Origin: Phytopythium helicoides
Lineage: Eukaryota > Oomycota > Peronosporomycetes > Pythiales > Pythiaceae
Length of the DNA stretch: 64,000 nucleotides
Reading direction: 5' to 3'
Assembly: GCA_024867545.1 (NCBI GenBank)
Contig: JANFNE010000006.1
Location: 620,001-684,000 of the forward strand
Part shown: positions 20,961-31,415 of the stretch, in pieces
Layout: every line of letters begins with the position of its first letter
Position numbering within the stretch: the stretch's first letter is position 1
Made by a program: the position numbers and the translations under genes
Notes under the pieces: model-generated
The model's input: only the letters and a program-made list of their open reading frames with translations
Told to the model about the DNA's origin: nothing
Databases searched by the model: none

Positions 20961-23293
20961 TCACTTCTGGTGGTTCTGGTTCTCGCGCTCCTGCAACTGC
21001 CGGCGCAGAATCTTGCCGGACGCAGACTTGGGGATCACGTCGATGAACTCCACCTGACGAACCTTCTTGAACGGAGCGACGTTCTCGGCGACGAAGTCCA
21101 TCACGTCCTGTTCCGTCAGGCCAGCCGCGTTCGCGGGGTCCTTCAGCACCACGTACGCCTTGGGGATCTCCTCACCGAACGCGTCCTTGCCACGCACACA
21201 GCACGCGTCCTTGATCTGCGGGTGCTTGTTCAGCACGTCCTCGAGCTCGGCCGGCGCCACCTGGTGACCCTTGTACTTGATCAGCTCCTTCAGGCGGTCC
21301 ATGATGAACACGAAGCCGTCTTCGTCGATGTAACCAATATCTCCCGTGCAGAGGAACCCGTCCTCGGTGAACACGTTCTTGTTGGCCTCCGAGTTGTTGG
21401 AGTAGCCGATCATGACCTGCGGTCCTCGGTAGAGGAGTTCGCCTAGCTCACCGACAGGGAGATCTTTGCCAGTCTGTGTGCATCGTACGCGGAGCTCCGT
21501 GTTGGGCACGAGACGTCCGACACTCCCCTGTTAGTTGAGGAAGTGTTAGGCATGTGGGTATGTTGATTGGAATTCACAATCGAAAGTACTGCGTCGTCGC
21601 AGACGTACCGGCTTGCGGTAAGTGTCCTCACTGTAATTGACGGCTGGCGACGCCTCCGTCATGCCGTATGCTTGCTTGACGGTAACCTTCAGTCGGTTCT
21701 TGACGAGCTCCTCAACTTCTTTTCCCATAGGCGCTCCACCGGAGACCAGGAACTCTGTTGCTGACAGGTCGTAGTTTTCGACCATTGGATGATGAGCAAG
21801 GAAAAGTGCCACAGGGGGTGCAATGTGAGCTGCACGGATCTGTTACAACGTCAATGATAATTAGCTCCTGCTACGATCAAGTACCACATAAATAATGCCA
21901 TTTGTACCTTGAACTTTTCAAGCGTCTCAAGAAAGCTCTCCGGCTCAAAGCGCGGTAGCACGACCTTTGCAGACCCCTGAATCATCGACAAGTGCAGGAG
22001 CATCATGCCGTAGATATGGTAGAATGGCAGAAGACCCATTGCGTGCTCGCTCAGCTTCTCAACATGGTCTACTTGAAGAGCATTTGCCATCATGTTTCGA
22101 GCACTCAGAGCAACACCCTACAAACAAACAACAACCTCGTCAATCAACAAAAGCAAACAATCGACAAACCTAAACAACCATCGAACGGTACCTTCGGCAC
22201 GCCAGTGGTTCCGCTCGAAAACGGCAGCAGCACATTCAGCTCCGGGTCGATCTTCTCGAACTGAAACGACTCGAACTCGCGCTCTGCCATCTCGCTGCAG
22301 TGGAAGTGTAAGTGAGTATTGGTGATGCAATCAGCAGTAGCGCGTTTAGTGAAATCGCAAGTCAGTCCATGCACGACGTACTTGATATGCCTGCTCGGCG
22401 CGTGCACCTCATCTGCCGAACCCATCGTGTAGACGTAGCGCGAGTCGATCCCAGTGAGCTTGGCGGCGTCCAGCGCCACCTGCTCGAGCTCCTTGTGCGT
22501 GATAACGTGCTTTGCCTGGGAGGAAAGCGCACCATCCATCCGCGGTCAGTTCGCTATCAACAGCATAATCACACGTACACACACACACACACATGTGCGT
22601 GCGCGCGCGCGTGTGTGATCATGAATGGTGTAGATAACTCACCTTGGCTTCGCGGATCTGAAGCGCGAGTTCGTCAGGGAGAAACATGGGCGACGCTGGC
22701 GAGCAAATGGCTCCAAGCGACGTCAGGGCTGTGAGGATGCAAGATCGTCAGCAACGACAATGGGAAAGTAGTAGGTTGATATACGCAGTTCCGCAATTCC
22801 GCACCGAGAAGGACCATCGGGTACTCGATGCAGTTGAAGGAGTGCACGATGACGGCCTATACGATCGATTGAGCCCATTCAGTCAGTCAGTCAGTTGTCC
22901 AGTCTATCAGTCGCAGTCGCGTGAGACCGAAAATGGGGGCAGCCCACTCACCTCTCCCTTCTGAACGCCGTCCTCGGCCAGCGCGACGGCGAGGCGGCGC
23001 GAGCGGTCGTATAGCTGGCGGAAGGTGACGCGCTCGTGCTTGACGCCGCAGATGAAGGCCGTCTTGTCTCCGTTGGTGGCGGCCTGCTCCTCCACGACGT
23101 CCCAGATGGTCTTGTTGGGGATGTCGATCTCCGGGTGGGGCGAGCGGTGCACGATGGTGGAGAAGTCGAGCGCCGAGGCGACGCGAGCGACCGCCAGTGG
23201 CCGGCGACCCGCGCGCAACGCGGCGGCGGGCGGCGCGACGCGGGCCGAGAGCGCGCGCGCGGCGCGGGAGGCGAGCAGGCGGCGCGCGAGCAT
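20961..23293 (-). CDS. 4-coumarate:CoA ligase-like acyl-CoA synthetase, copy 3
   Basis: Exons 22952-23293, 22805-22856, 22643-22728, 22382-22515, 22192-22294, 21908-22117, 21609-21839, 20961-21527; 574 aa, uninterrupted. In exons 1-5 and introns such as the CA/GC-alternating intron 3 it is closest to copy 1. In exons 6-7 and intron 6 it is closest to copy 2. The gene is therefore a mosaic. It has the same AMP-binding (SSGTTGVPK), YGMTEASP and SASGKILRR motifs and the same Arg/Ala-rich presequence. Upstream sequence from about 23403 is related to that upstream of copy 2 (GATCTGGGCGGTATGAGTTC), so the array probably had a common spacer before later insertions. Confidence 0.88.
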
Positions 23294-23403
23294 CGGCGAC
23301 AGGCGGCGGGCGACGGGCGGAGGGAGCGTGGGAGGGCGGCGCTTGCGCAGGAGGCGGGGAGTTGGCGAATGACGCGCAGGGGCCAAGGGCGGAGGTGTTG
23401 ACA

Positions 23404-25127
23404 CGGCCGATAGATCTGGGCGGTATGAGTTCATTAATCGAAGGCTTGGTTTGGATAAATAATGTAAGGGAAACGGTTTGCGGTCAGGATTGCAGAGAGG
23501 CAAGCTTGTTGAACTTGGTGATCTTGACCGACCGCGTGGCGAGTAGGAGTGAGTTTTGAGTATTGGTTACACAAGGTTATTGTGTTTAAACGTCAGATGG
23601 TTATTTTATGATCATACATAAATGATTAATCAAGAATTAGATTATACAGATTGTATAGATATGAAAGGACTTGAATTCGAACGCTTGCTTGCTTGTAAAC
23701 GGTCATCTGCACGCAATCTGACTGGCACACCAAAATGCAAGATGGGCCTCAAGCGAAACCCGCTTTAGTGACTAAAATGGGTACTACTGAGGCCAGTTCA
23801 GTGCATCCACTTCAACTTGATGACAGAACGCTTGGGTGCTTGATCACCACCACCTCTGGCTCGCGGACGGACGCAGCTCATCCCAAATCACTCGCAGTGC
23901 CCACCGCTGCACTCATTTCTCGATTTCATAGGGAGATTGCATCTGCGTCTGTTGCCCCAGCGCCTACAGGTAGCTATGTGGTTTGCGTTGGAATCATTCA
24001 CAAGGCAGCGAGTTCTAACCATTAGCTGTGGTGACAGGAGAGCACCTCGACGACAAGTGGGTTAAGGTCGGTGCTAAGGAGGCAGCGAGATCAGGTCAAG
24101 CTTGAATGGTCAGCCGACTAGCGCTGACCCAGCAGGCGATTGAAGTACTCGCCCCGGAGACCACGAACCCTCAGAGTCAGCGTGATCCCTGTCTGACGCA
24201 TTGGCCGCATCAAAGCGAGCAATGCACGACGTGCACGCATACACCTCAGCCACTTTGGCAGACGCAACCGCTGAGCCAGCGAGATGGAAGCCGAGCGTTC
24301 GCAGGTTTACCCGTTTTTTCATCCGGCCGTCGCTGTCGCACGCGCTAGTGGCACCACGGTGCCCACCACGCTGCCACAACATCGTTTCTTCTGTCACCGT
24401 AGACGCTAGTGTGTCAAACGCAGCAGGAACATTCCTGCTGATTGCTAGAGCCGCCCAAAGCGACTGCAAGAGCTGACAGTACGAAAGGCTGGCTCTTTTG
24501 GAATATCCATGGGATCGATCAGCGCCTGGAGAGTAAAGACCACCTTGGCCAAGCAAACAAAGAAAAAAGTCCCCAACAACCGTCCGGGGGATCGAGTTGA
24601 AGAGATCGGTGAGCTATCGCGAGTACCCTCAAGTGGAGACCTCGTCGCCAGCGGAAAGGCTCACTTCACAGAAGACAGTTCAGAGACTGAGCCAATTCCA
24701 TGATACGGAGACCTCAGTGTTCATGACCACGTAGCGATGCTTCATGAGATCGCAGAGTCATCACGATCGCAGAAAAAAGTAGATGACTGTTACGCGGTGA
24801 CTTGCTGCGATCTAGATCAGCAGCAGCCAGAAGCTTCGCGGAATCACCTGGGTTTCCACGCTCTCTTGTAAGCCCTCCATACACGGAAGCGTCGCTTCCT
24901 GCTGACCTCTTGAGCTGCACCAGCTCACTGACAGCCGCGAAACCCCTCCGACCTCCTCTGTCGTCTGCATACGCCACTTTCCGTCTAGCTGCCGACTACA
25001 AGTTGCTCGTTCCACCTCCTCGTGGTCGCTCGGGGTCCGTCCATCCGTCCGTCCGTCTGTCAGTGGTAACTGCATCGCCACCTACCTGGAGCTTGTGAGT
25101 ACTCTCCCAGCGCCACTCGCGCTCTTG
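23404..25127. other. Intergenic stretch without a supported gene
   Basis: AT-richer from 23560 to 23700. Short ORFs (for example 24110-24556 minus) show no domain, biased composition or splice logic. The last 300 bp are pyrimidine-rich (CCGTCCGTCCGT near 25040) and probably hold the promoter and 5' leader of the START-like/FYVE/GAF gene. Confidence 0.5.
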
Positions 25128-27701
25128 ATGTCTCGGAAGCTCGGCAGCAGCCACGAGCAGTACAACCAGATTCACATGAGTAGTGGCGGTGGAGCCTTCC
25201 CGTTGCGACCCAACTACTTCCGTAGCCTCCCGCTCGCTCGGAGAGCGAGGGATGAGCTGTACGCAGAGGCCAAGGAAAACGCTCGCGCTTGTCTTCGACT
25301 AGCGTTCAACGACCAGTGGCGCTACGTTCCACCTGAGAAGGATGGAGCGCAGGTTCGTAAGGACACGAGCAACTTGGCCGAGTCGCGGCGACTCGTGCGT
25401 GCGGCCACAGTGCTGCGTTGCCAGGAGCACGAGGTAAACCAGGTGTTGGCCAACACTTCGTCCGAGAGCTGGCGCGAGTTTGCGCGCAAGTGCTGCGGGA
25501 AATACTTTGTCGACTCGCTCGTGCTGCACACGGTGCGATCTCCCAGCTGCAGCGCTAGCAGCAGCATGAGCAACAACCAAGATGCAAGCAGTGGCTCAGA
25601 GGGTGATGAGGACTGTGGCGCACGTCCTAGTCACTGCAACAATCACATCGGCGGTATCGGCCGGCCTCCTATCCGGCTGGTAGATGACGACTGCCTCAGC
25701 GAACCTGACACGAACACGCCCAAGCGGATTCCTCGCCGCAGCTCAGAGGTCAGCACAGCAGACATGAGGGCACGAGCCCACCATAACCGGTGGACCGGGG
25801 CTCAATTCACCACGCCGTCCAGCAACCAAGACGAGCGTGAGGTTGACCCAGATGGCTTGGGCGAAGATGCTGATGAGCTGTTGACAGTCAAGTGGGGAGC
25901 ATTCGAGACTGGCATCGCCGGCAAACGCGACCTGTGCGTGGTTGACTACCTGTCGCTCGCGTGCGTCCCAAGCTCTGACGACGATGCAGACAGTATGGAG
26001 CGAAACAACATCGCAAGAGAGCGTGTGCACGCGTGGTGCTTCACGTCAGTGGACGGTGAGCGTGTGGGCTGCATGCAGCTGCGTGAAACTCACGGTGTGA
26101 GGCGAACAAACTTGCCCCGCTTTGGAGTCTTCTGGAGAAAGAACTCGCCGAGCGAGACAGAGGTCATAGTGTGCGGCAGCTTTCCGTCGCGGCATGCTCC
26201 CGCTGCGAGCACAATCTTGTTGGCATGTCTTTCACGGCTCCAATCCATCGTCGAAGATCTCCGACTGAGCAATCAGGCATATCTCCCGCGAAGTGCTTGG
26301 GTGAATGACCGCGAGCGATCGAGCTGCCGGCTATGCATGCGAAACTTCTTTGCGCTGCGACGCAAACATCATTGCCGCAAGTGCGGCGAGGTCTTGTGCT
26401 CTGATTGCTCAACAGTTGAGAGCATCGACTTGCCTGGCATCGGGTACTCCAAGATTCGCATGTGCAAGGTCTGCTCCATGCGTGCTCGCTCGACCCCGCT
26501 GGAAGAAATCCGTCGCGAGAACTTGTTTGACAGACTCGTTCGTGTTAGAAGTGCTAGCAACCTGTTGTTGCAGCGATCACCGAGTCACTCAGCAAGTGGC
26601 AGCGGGTACCTCTCATGTGCTCATCGCAGCCGACGATCTTTCTCTGAGAACAAGCGGTCCGACCGATTCGACAACACTGGCAGCGGCAGTAGCTCTGGAT
26701 CTGACGCAGTACCAGTGTCAGCCGCTGCGATGGCCCGATCAACTCGCGGATACTCTGGTGGTGGTAACCAAGTTAGCAGCAGCGAAGACGAGCAATACGA
26801 GTTTGCAGACTCCGGCGTGAGCAATTTGAGTGAGCGAGCGACAGCAGTGCTCGGCGCTGTCGTCTACCCGATGCCCGAACCTGACGACTACATCGACGCT
26901 CGCAGCCTTAAGCGGCAGCTGACAGCTATGGAGGCGAAGAAGCGGAAGGACAACCAAGAAAAGCATGATGAATCCAGCAGCAGCAAGGGTGGGGATATGT
27001 TTGACTTGCTGTGCGAGCTGGCGTGCCAGACGATCAGCTGTCCAATTGCTTCCGTGTGCGCCGTGGACGACCGAGGAGAGTCCATTTCCTCCTCTGTCGG
27101 GCTAAAGGGCAAGCCCAACCTCGACCGAGAGCTGGCGGTGTTCATCGACAAGGTTATGGGCTCTTCGCCCAAAGTCGTGCTAGATGCGAACGTGGATGCA
27201 CAGGCTCGAGCAGCCTTCCAGTCAAGCCCGCCGTCCATCCGCTTCTTCGCTGGTAGTCCGATCTACTCTCGGTCAGGGCGGAAGCTTGGCTACGTGTGCG
27301 TGGCTGACTTGACCAAGCGGGACATGCTGGGACCGAGCTGCGCCTTCACGATGGAGCGGCTGGCATCGCTTGCTGTCACGACCATGGAGGGCAATATCGG
27401 CAGTAGCAAGAGCTCTTGTGCTGTTGGGAGCAACAACCAAACAAGCGAAGATGGCTCTCGACGTGGAGCGAGCAAAGCATCCGATGTCGAGCTTCTCGAT
27501 GTTGAGCTGGTCTACGAGGTCTCACCTATGCCTAGAGAGACCACGTCAGCCCACAGACCGATTGCGTCCGACTACGACGGCACCGTACTGGACGCGCAGG
27601 AGCGAATGCGGAAGCTGTTGCTAAAGTCGTACCACACGCAGCAGCAGCTCGCAGCTAACGGCTCGCCCACAGTGCAACCATCGACTCCACCGCCGTTTTG
27701 A
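25128..27701 (+). CDS. START-like/FYVE/GAF domain protein
   Basis: 857 aa from ATG at 25128; the open frame extends 11 codons further up but without an ATG. The first 370 residues have the length and Trp/Arg pattern of the START-like lipid-binding domain that precedes FYVE in many oomycete proteins (inference). The FYVE finger at about 390-451 is canonical: WVNDRERSSCRLC (WxxD), RRKHHCRKCG, and a final CKVC pair; it should bind phosphatidylinositol 3-phosphate on endosomes. A GAF-type domain follows at about 630-770 (DMFDLLCELACQTI ... FFAGSPIYSRSGRKLG). A Ser-rich linker lies between, with a Lys/Glu-rich helix before the GAF. It is convergent with the dehydratase gene, 129 bp apart. Role: probably a membrane-recruited sensor or adaptor; the ligand is unknown. 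Confidence 0.85.
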   Translation: MSRKLGSSHEQYNQIHMSSGGGAFPLRPNYFRSLPLARRARDELYAEAKENARACLRLAFNDQWRYVPPEKDGAQVRKDTSNLAESRRLVRAATVLRCQEHEVNQVLANTSSESWREFARKCCGKYFVDSLVLHTVRSPSCSASSSMSNNQDASSGSEGDEDCGARPSHCNNHIGGIGRPPIRLVDDDCLSEPDTNTPKRIPRRSSEVSTADMRARAHHNRWTGAQFTTPSSNQDEREVDPDGLGEDADELLTVKWGAFETGIAGKRDLCVVDYLSLACVPSSDDDADSMERNNIARERVHAWCFTSVDGERVGCMQLRETHGVRRTNLPRFGVFWRKNSPSETEVIVCGSFPSRHAPAASTILLACLSRLQSIVEDLRLSNQAYLPRSAWVNDRERSSCRLCMRNFFALRRKHHCRKCGEVLCSDCSTVESIDLPGIGYSKIRMCKVCSMRARSTPLEEIRRENLFDRLVRVRSASNLLLQRSPSHSASGSGYLSCAHRSRRSFSENKRSDRFDNTGSGSSSGSDAVPVSAAAMARSTRGYSGGGNQVSSSEDEQYEFADSGVSNLSERATAVLGAVVYPMPEPDDYIDARSLKRQLTAMEAKKRKDNQEKHDESSSSKGGDMFDLLCELACQTISCPIASVCAVDDRGESISSSVGLKGKPNLDRELAVFIDKVMGSSPKVVLDANVDAQARAAFQSSPPSIRFFAGSPIYSRSGRKLGYVCVADLTKRDMLGPSCAFTMERLASLAVTTMEGNIGSSKSSCAVGSNNQTSEDGSRRGASKASDVELLDVELVYEVSPMPRETTSAHRPIASDYDGTVLDAQERMRKLLLKSYHTQQQLAANGSPTVQPSTPPPF

Positions 27702-27830
27702 GACAGAAACTTCGTGCGTGTGCTTGGTGACGTCGCGTGTGTGTGAATGCTCGATAGGTAAAACGTGAACACTACAACTGTTGATACGGCTATTACAGAG
27801 CAAGCGGAAGCCTAGTGCTCGCAAACCTAC

Positions 27831-29600
27831 TTACTCGTCCGTGACACAGCCCTCGGACGCCGACTTGACGTTCTTGATGAACTTGTACAGCGTGCCGCGC
27901 GTGGCCTTGAGCGGCGGCGGGCTCCAAGCCTTCTTACGGCGCTCGAGCTCCTCCGGAGTCACGTCCACAAAGTCGATGCGGTTCTTCACGGCGTCGATCG
28001 TGAGCTTGTCGCCATCCTTGATAAGCGCGATCGGGCCACCAACTTGAGCCTCAGGGGTGATGTGACCGATGATGAAACCGTGCGAGCCGCCCGAGAAGCG
28101 GCCGTCCGTGAGCATGGCAACGTCCTTGCCGAGACCAGCACCCATGATCGCCGACGTCGGCGAAAGCATCTCGGGCATGCCGGGGCCACCCTTAGGACCA
28201 ACGTAGCGGATGATAACAACGTTTCCCTTGCCGATCTCGCCGCGCTCAAGAGCAGGTAGCATGTCCTCCTCACGGTCGAACACCTTGGCCGTGCCCGTGA
28301 AAAGGAGACCCTCCTTGCCCGTGATCTTGGCGACCGAGCCCTCCGGCGCGATGTCGCCACGCAGCACGCGCAGGTGACCGCTCGACTTGATCGGGCTCTC
28401 CACCGGGTGGATGATCTTGTGTCCGTCCGAAAGGTCCGGCACGTCGCGCACGTTCTCCGCGAGCGTCTTGCCCGTGACCGTGAGGCAGTCGCCGTCAATG
28501 TAGCCCTTGTTCAGCAGGTACTTGAGGATGGCAGGAGTGCCACCAACGCGATGGATGTCCTCCATCACGTACTTGCCACTCGGCTTCAGGTCGGCAAGGA
28601 ACGGCACGCGCTCCGAGATCTCCTCAAAGTCGTCGATCGACAGCGGCACGCCCGCGGCGCGCGCAATGGCGATCAGATGCAGCACAGCGTTGGTCGAGCC
28701 ACCGAGTGCCATGGTGACCGTGATGGCATTCTCGAACGCCTGGCGGCTCAGAATGTCGCGCGGCTTGATGTTCCTCTCAAGCAGCACCTTGATGGCCTCA
28801 CCAGCCTGGAGGCACTCGTTCTTCTTCTCCGGCGAGTTGGCCGGGTAGCTGGACGAGTACGGGAGACTGAGACCGAGCGTCTCGATGGCCGTGGCCATGG
28901 TGTTGGCCGTGTACATGCCGCCGCAGGCGCCGGCACCGGGGCAGGCGTTGCGGATGATGTCGAAGCGCTCCTCCTCCGTGATGCGGTTGGCGATGTACTC
29001 TCCGTAGGCCTGGAAGGCCGAGACGAGGTCGAGCGTCTCGCCCTTCTTGCTGCATCCGGCGCGGATGGTGCCGCCGTAGACCATGAGCGAGGGTCGGTTG
29101 ATGCGCGCCATGGCGATGATGCATCCGGGCATGTTCTTGTCGCAGCCGGGGATACAAATGTTGGCGTCGTACCACTGGCCGCCCATGACGGTCTCGATCG
29201 AGTCGGCGATGATCTCGCGCGACTGCAGGCTGTAGCGCATGCCGTCCGTGCCCATGCTGATGCCGTCGCTGACGCCGATCGTGTTGAAGCGCAGCGCGAC
29301 GAGCCCGGCGTCCTGCACGCCCTTCTTGACCTCCGCGGCCAGGTCCAGCAGGTGCATGTTGCACGGGTTGCCCTCCCACCACATGGACGCGATGCCCACC
29401 TGCGCCTTGTTCATGTCCTCCTCCGACATGCCCGTCGCGTACAGCATGGCCTGCGACGCGCCCTGCGCCTTGGGCTGCGTGATGCGCGCGCTCACGCGGT
29501 TCAGCGGCTCTCCGTCGTTCGCCAGCGCCGCGAAGCCGCGCTGCAGCACGCCGCTGCGCTTGATGGGCGAGCCCGCGGACCGCACGGCCTTGCCCAGCAT
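27831..29600 (-). CDS. ILVD: Dihydroxy-acid dehydratase, mitochondrial
   Basis: Third common step of valine and isoleucine synthesis: dehydration of 2,3-dihydroxy acids to 2-oxo acids, using an Fe-S cluster. 589 aa from ATG at 29600, single exon, close to the usual length plus a targeting peptide. The cluster ligands sit in [10 protein letters not shown] and [16 protein letters not shown]. Further family blocks include [25 protein letters not shown] and TDGRFSGG. The first 25 residues ([17 protein letters not shown]) are basic and lack acids, like a mitochondrial presequence. The frame stays open upstream to 29849, but the ATG at 29600 fits the presequence. It is divergent from the gene at 29907; the shared 306-bp region carries three CCAAT boxes. 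Confidence 0.96.
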   Translation of the reverse strand: MLGKAVRSAGSPIKRSGVLQRGFAALANDGEPLNRVSARITQPKAQGASQAMLYATGMSEEDMNKAQVGIASMWWEGNPCNMHLLDLAAEVKKGVQDAGLVALRFNTIGVSDGISMGTDGMRYSLQSREIIADSIETVMGGQWYDANICIPGCDKNMPGCIIAMARINRPSLMVYGGTIRAGCSKKGETLDLVSAFQAYGEYIANRITEEERFDIIRNACPGAGACGGMYTANTMATAIETLGLSLPYSSSYPANSPEKKNECLQAGEAIKVLLERNIKPRDILSRQAFENAITVTMALGGSTNAVLHLIAIARAAGVPLSIDDFEEISERVPFLADLKPSGKYVMEDIHRVGGTPAILKYLLNKGYIDGDCLTVTGKTLAENVRDVPDLSDGHKIIHPVESPIKSSGHLRVLRGDIAPEGSVAKITGKEGLLFTGTAKVFDREEDMLPALERGEIGKGNVVIIRYVGPKGGPGMPEMLSPTSAIMGAGLGKDVAMLTDGRFSGGSHGFIIGHITPEAQVGGPIALIKDGDKLTIDAVKNRIDFVDVTPEELERRKKAWSPPPLKATRGTLYKFIKNVKSASEGCVTDE

Positions 29601-29733
29601 CTCGCTCTCTGCCCCACGCGCCAAGATCCAAAGTGAGGCACTCCCTCCTCCATCCGCGGCCGGATCCGCGTCGGAGCTCCCCGCATGGTACCGGTACGCG
29701 TGGATTCTTCTGGTGGTGGGCGGCCGGCTGGTG

Positions 29734-29797
29734 ATTGGACAAACAGGACTGGCGACGCCCGATTGGCGGAAAAACAGACCTCGACGCCGCTGATTGG
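29734..29797. promoter_or_regulatory. Three inverted CCAAT boxes in a divergent promoter
   Basis: ATTGG occurs at 29734-29738, 29762-29766 and 29793-29797, spaced about 28 and 31 bp, between the dehydratase start (29600) and the start of the plus-strand gene (29907). Regular CCAAT boxes bound by NF-Y are typical of bidirectional eukaryotic promoters; binding here is inferred. Confidence 0.55.
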
Positions 29798-29906
29798 CTG
29801 TTTCTAGACAGAGACGGGGCGGGATTGCGCGCACACTCACGTGGGCCACACCACCGGCGGTTGAACTTCCGTCGACGCTTCAGTCGACTGGAAGGATCAC
29901 CGGAAA

Positions 29907-31355
29907 ATGGACATGCAAGGGGAGGAGGACGATCATCTGCGGCGCGTGGAGGCGCGTCTGGCGGCCATGGAGGCTAGGCGGGTGCAGAGGAGAGTGAGGA
30001 GAGACTCCGGCGGTGGCCTCGGTGGCTCTGCGGGCTTCCACGGCGCTTTGGAGCCGTCAGGAGGGCGGAAAACGTCCGAGGTGGAGATGCGCTCGGTCAC
30101 CTCCGGAGTGGACCTGTTGGAGGCGGTGGACGGCTCAGGCAGCGAAAGTGACGGAGAAAGCTATGTGTGCAGAGGAAGAGGAGGCAATAGGCGACTGAAA
30201 GACAGCCTGGAGCTGTCCATGTCAATGTCCATGGCAGAGCCTGCCGCGTTGAGTGCAAGCCGACACTCAGACGGCAGAGTGGACGATAAACGCGAGAGTT
30301 GGACCTATACGGCCCCGACACAAGCCCTCACTAGTGTAGAATATGTAGACCCAAGTGTGTCGTCGAAGCTGGTCATGCGACGAAGGCAGTTGGAGCAGCA
30401 GGCAAAGGAGCGAGCGGTGAGCGACTACGTGGGAGAGTTGCCGAAGGCGACAAATCCGACAGCTGGCATTCCTACAGCTTCTAATCCTCCAGGGAAACTA
30501 GAACGTAGTGAGAACTCAGTTTTGAGCTCTCCAATTGCTGCTGAAGACACGAGGAAGCAGCCGCTGAAACCAAAATCTGTGAGCCACATTCGCCCCACTG
30601 CGTTGACCAGCAAAGCACTCAGGCAGGAACCTTGCAAAGAGCCAACCTCAACCAATTTGCTGGGAGCGGAACGTGGTAAAAGAGTGCGCGTGCCAGGCAG
30701 TAATATAGTTGGCACCTGTGAGATCGTGCCGAACATCGTCTCAAACAACCACGCGAGTGAACACATCCCCTCAAATGCGAATGTATCTCGACACGCAAAA
30801 GACCGATCGCCACAATCGAAACCCAACATAGCGCCATCTCGGTTCGGAGATAACCAACGATTAGAAGACTTTAATTATCCTAGTCCTCACAATGAAGAAG
30901 ACGATTACCTCTCTCAAGAAGAGTTGGCGCTTCGCAAATCGCTAGCAAAGCTTGACAAACGATTGACTGATCTGTCGTTAGGCACCCAAGAGCAGAAAAA
31001 ATCACAGGCTGCTGTAGGTGGGATTGCAACCTCAGGACTCCCCGTACGATTTCGCGAAAGTAATGCTTCGACCAAAAGCCCGACACTTGAACCTGTGCGA
31101 GACTGCAACAACAATGACGACGTACTTCGCACAGCTTCCTACGGAGGAGGCACTCATTGTCGACCTGGGCAGATGACGTCTGTTGCCACTCGATCATCTA
31201 GTGCAAAGCGGGCAGAGATTTCGAGTGGACTTCCGAAGTCACGAGTTCGAGGAGGTGGAGCGATAACTTCGGACACAGCTACAAGGGCAATTGAGTCGGA
31301 TGGGCAGCACAAAATAACAATCAAGAAGGACCTAGCCCACCTCCTGTTCCAATAG
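29907..31355 (+). CDS. Hypothetical protein, 482 aa, two short coiled coils
   Basis: Not recognised. A single exon from ATG at 29907. Residues 5-35 (EEDDHLRRVEARLAAMEARR) form a charged helix, and a second heptad-like helix lies near residues 330-360 (EELALRKSLAKLDKRL). The rest is Ser/Thr/Pro/Asn-rich and looks disordered, with scattered RxxS sites. No signal peptide or membrane segment. It shares a CCAAT-box promoter with the dehydratase and is convergent with the cyclophilin gene 60 bp downstream. A cytoskeletal or scaffold role is possible but nothing in the sequence proves it. Confidence 0.7.
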   Translation: MDMQGEEDDHLRRVEARLAAMEARRVQRRVRRDSGGGLGGSAGFHGALEPSGGRKTSEVEMRSVTSGVDLLEAVDGSGSESDGESYVCRGRGGNRRLKDSLELSMSMSMAEPAALSASRHSDGRVDDKRESWTYTAPTQALTSVEYVDPSVSSKLVMRRRQLEQQAKERAVSDYVGELPKATNPTAGIPTASNPPGKLERSENSVLSSPIAAEDTRKQPLKPKSVSHIRPTALTSKALRQEPCKEPTSTNLLGAERGKRVRVPGSNIVGTCEIVPNIVSNNHASEHIPSNANVSRHAKDRSPQSKPNIAPSRFGDNQRLEDFNYPSPHNEEDDYLSQEELALRKSLAKLDKRLTDLSLGTQEQKKSQAAVGGIATSGLPVRFRESNASTKSPTLEPVRDCNNNDDVLRTASYGGGTHCRPGQMTSVATRSSSAKRAEISSGLPKSRVRGGGAITSDTATRAIESDGQHKITIKKDLAHLLFQ

Positions 31356-31415
31356 CTACTCATTGCACTACCACGAAAAAGCAAGGAATCCAACATATGC
31401 AGCCCATCGCACAAC

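Noticed and set aside
20889..21446. ORF starting with a long Leu run opposite 4CL exon 8 (also in the other two copies)
   Set aside because: The Leu run is the CTG repeat read in frame and the rest is the complement of 4CL exon 8.
24110..24556. Minus ORF of 148 codons as a gene
   Set aside because: No domain, no supporting splice or promoter signal, composition ordinary for random frame.
28374..29636. 420-codon plus-strand ORF opposite the dehydratase
   Set aside because: Arg/Asp/Val-rich shadow of the GC-rich, strongly conserved dehydratase frame; no domain of its own.
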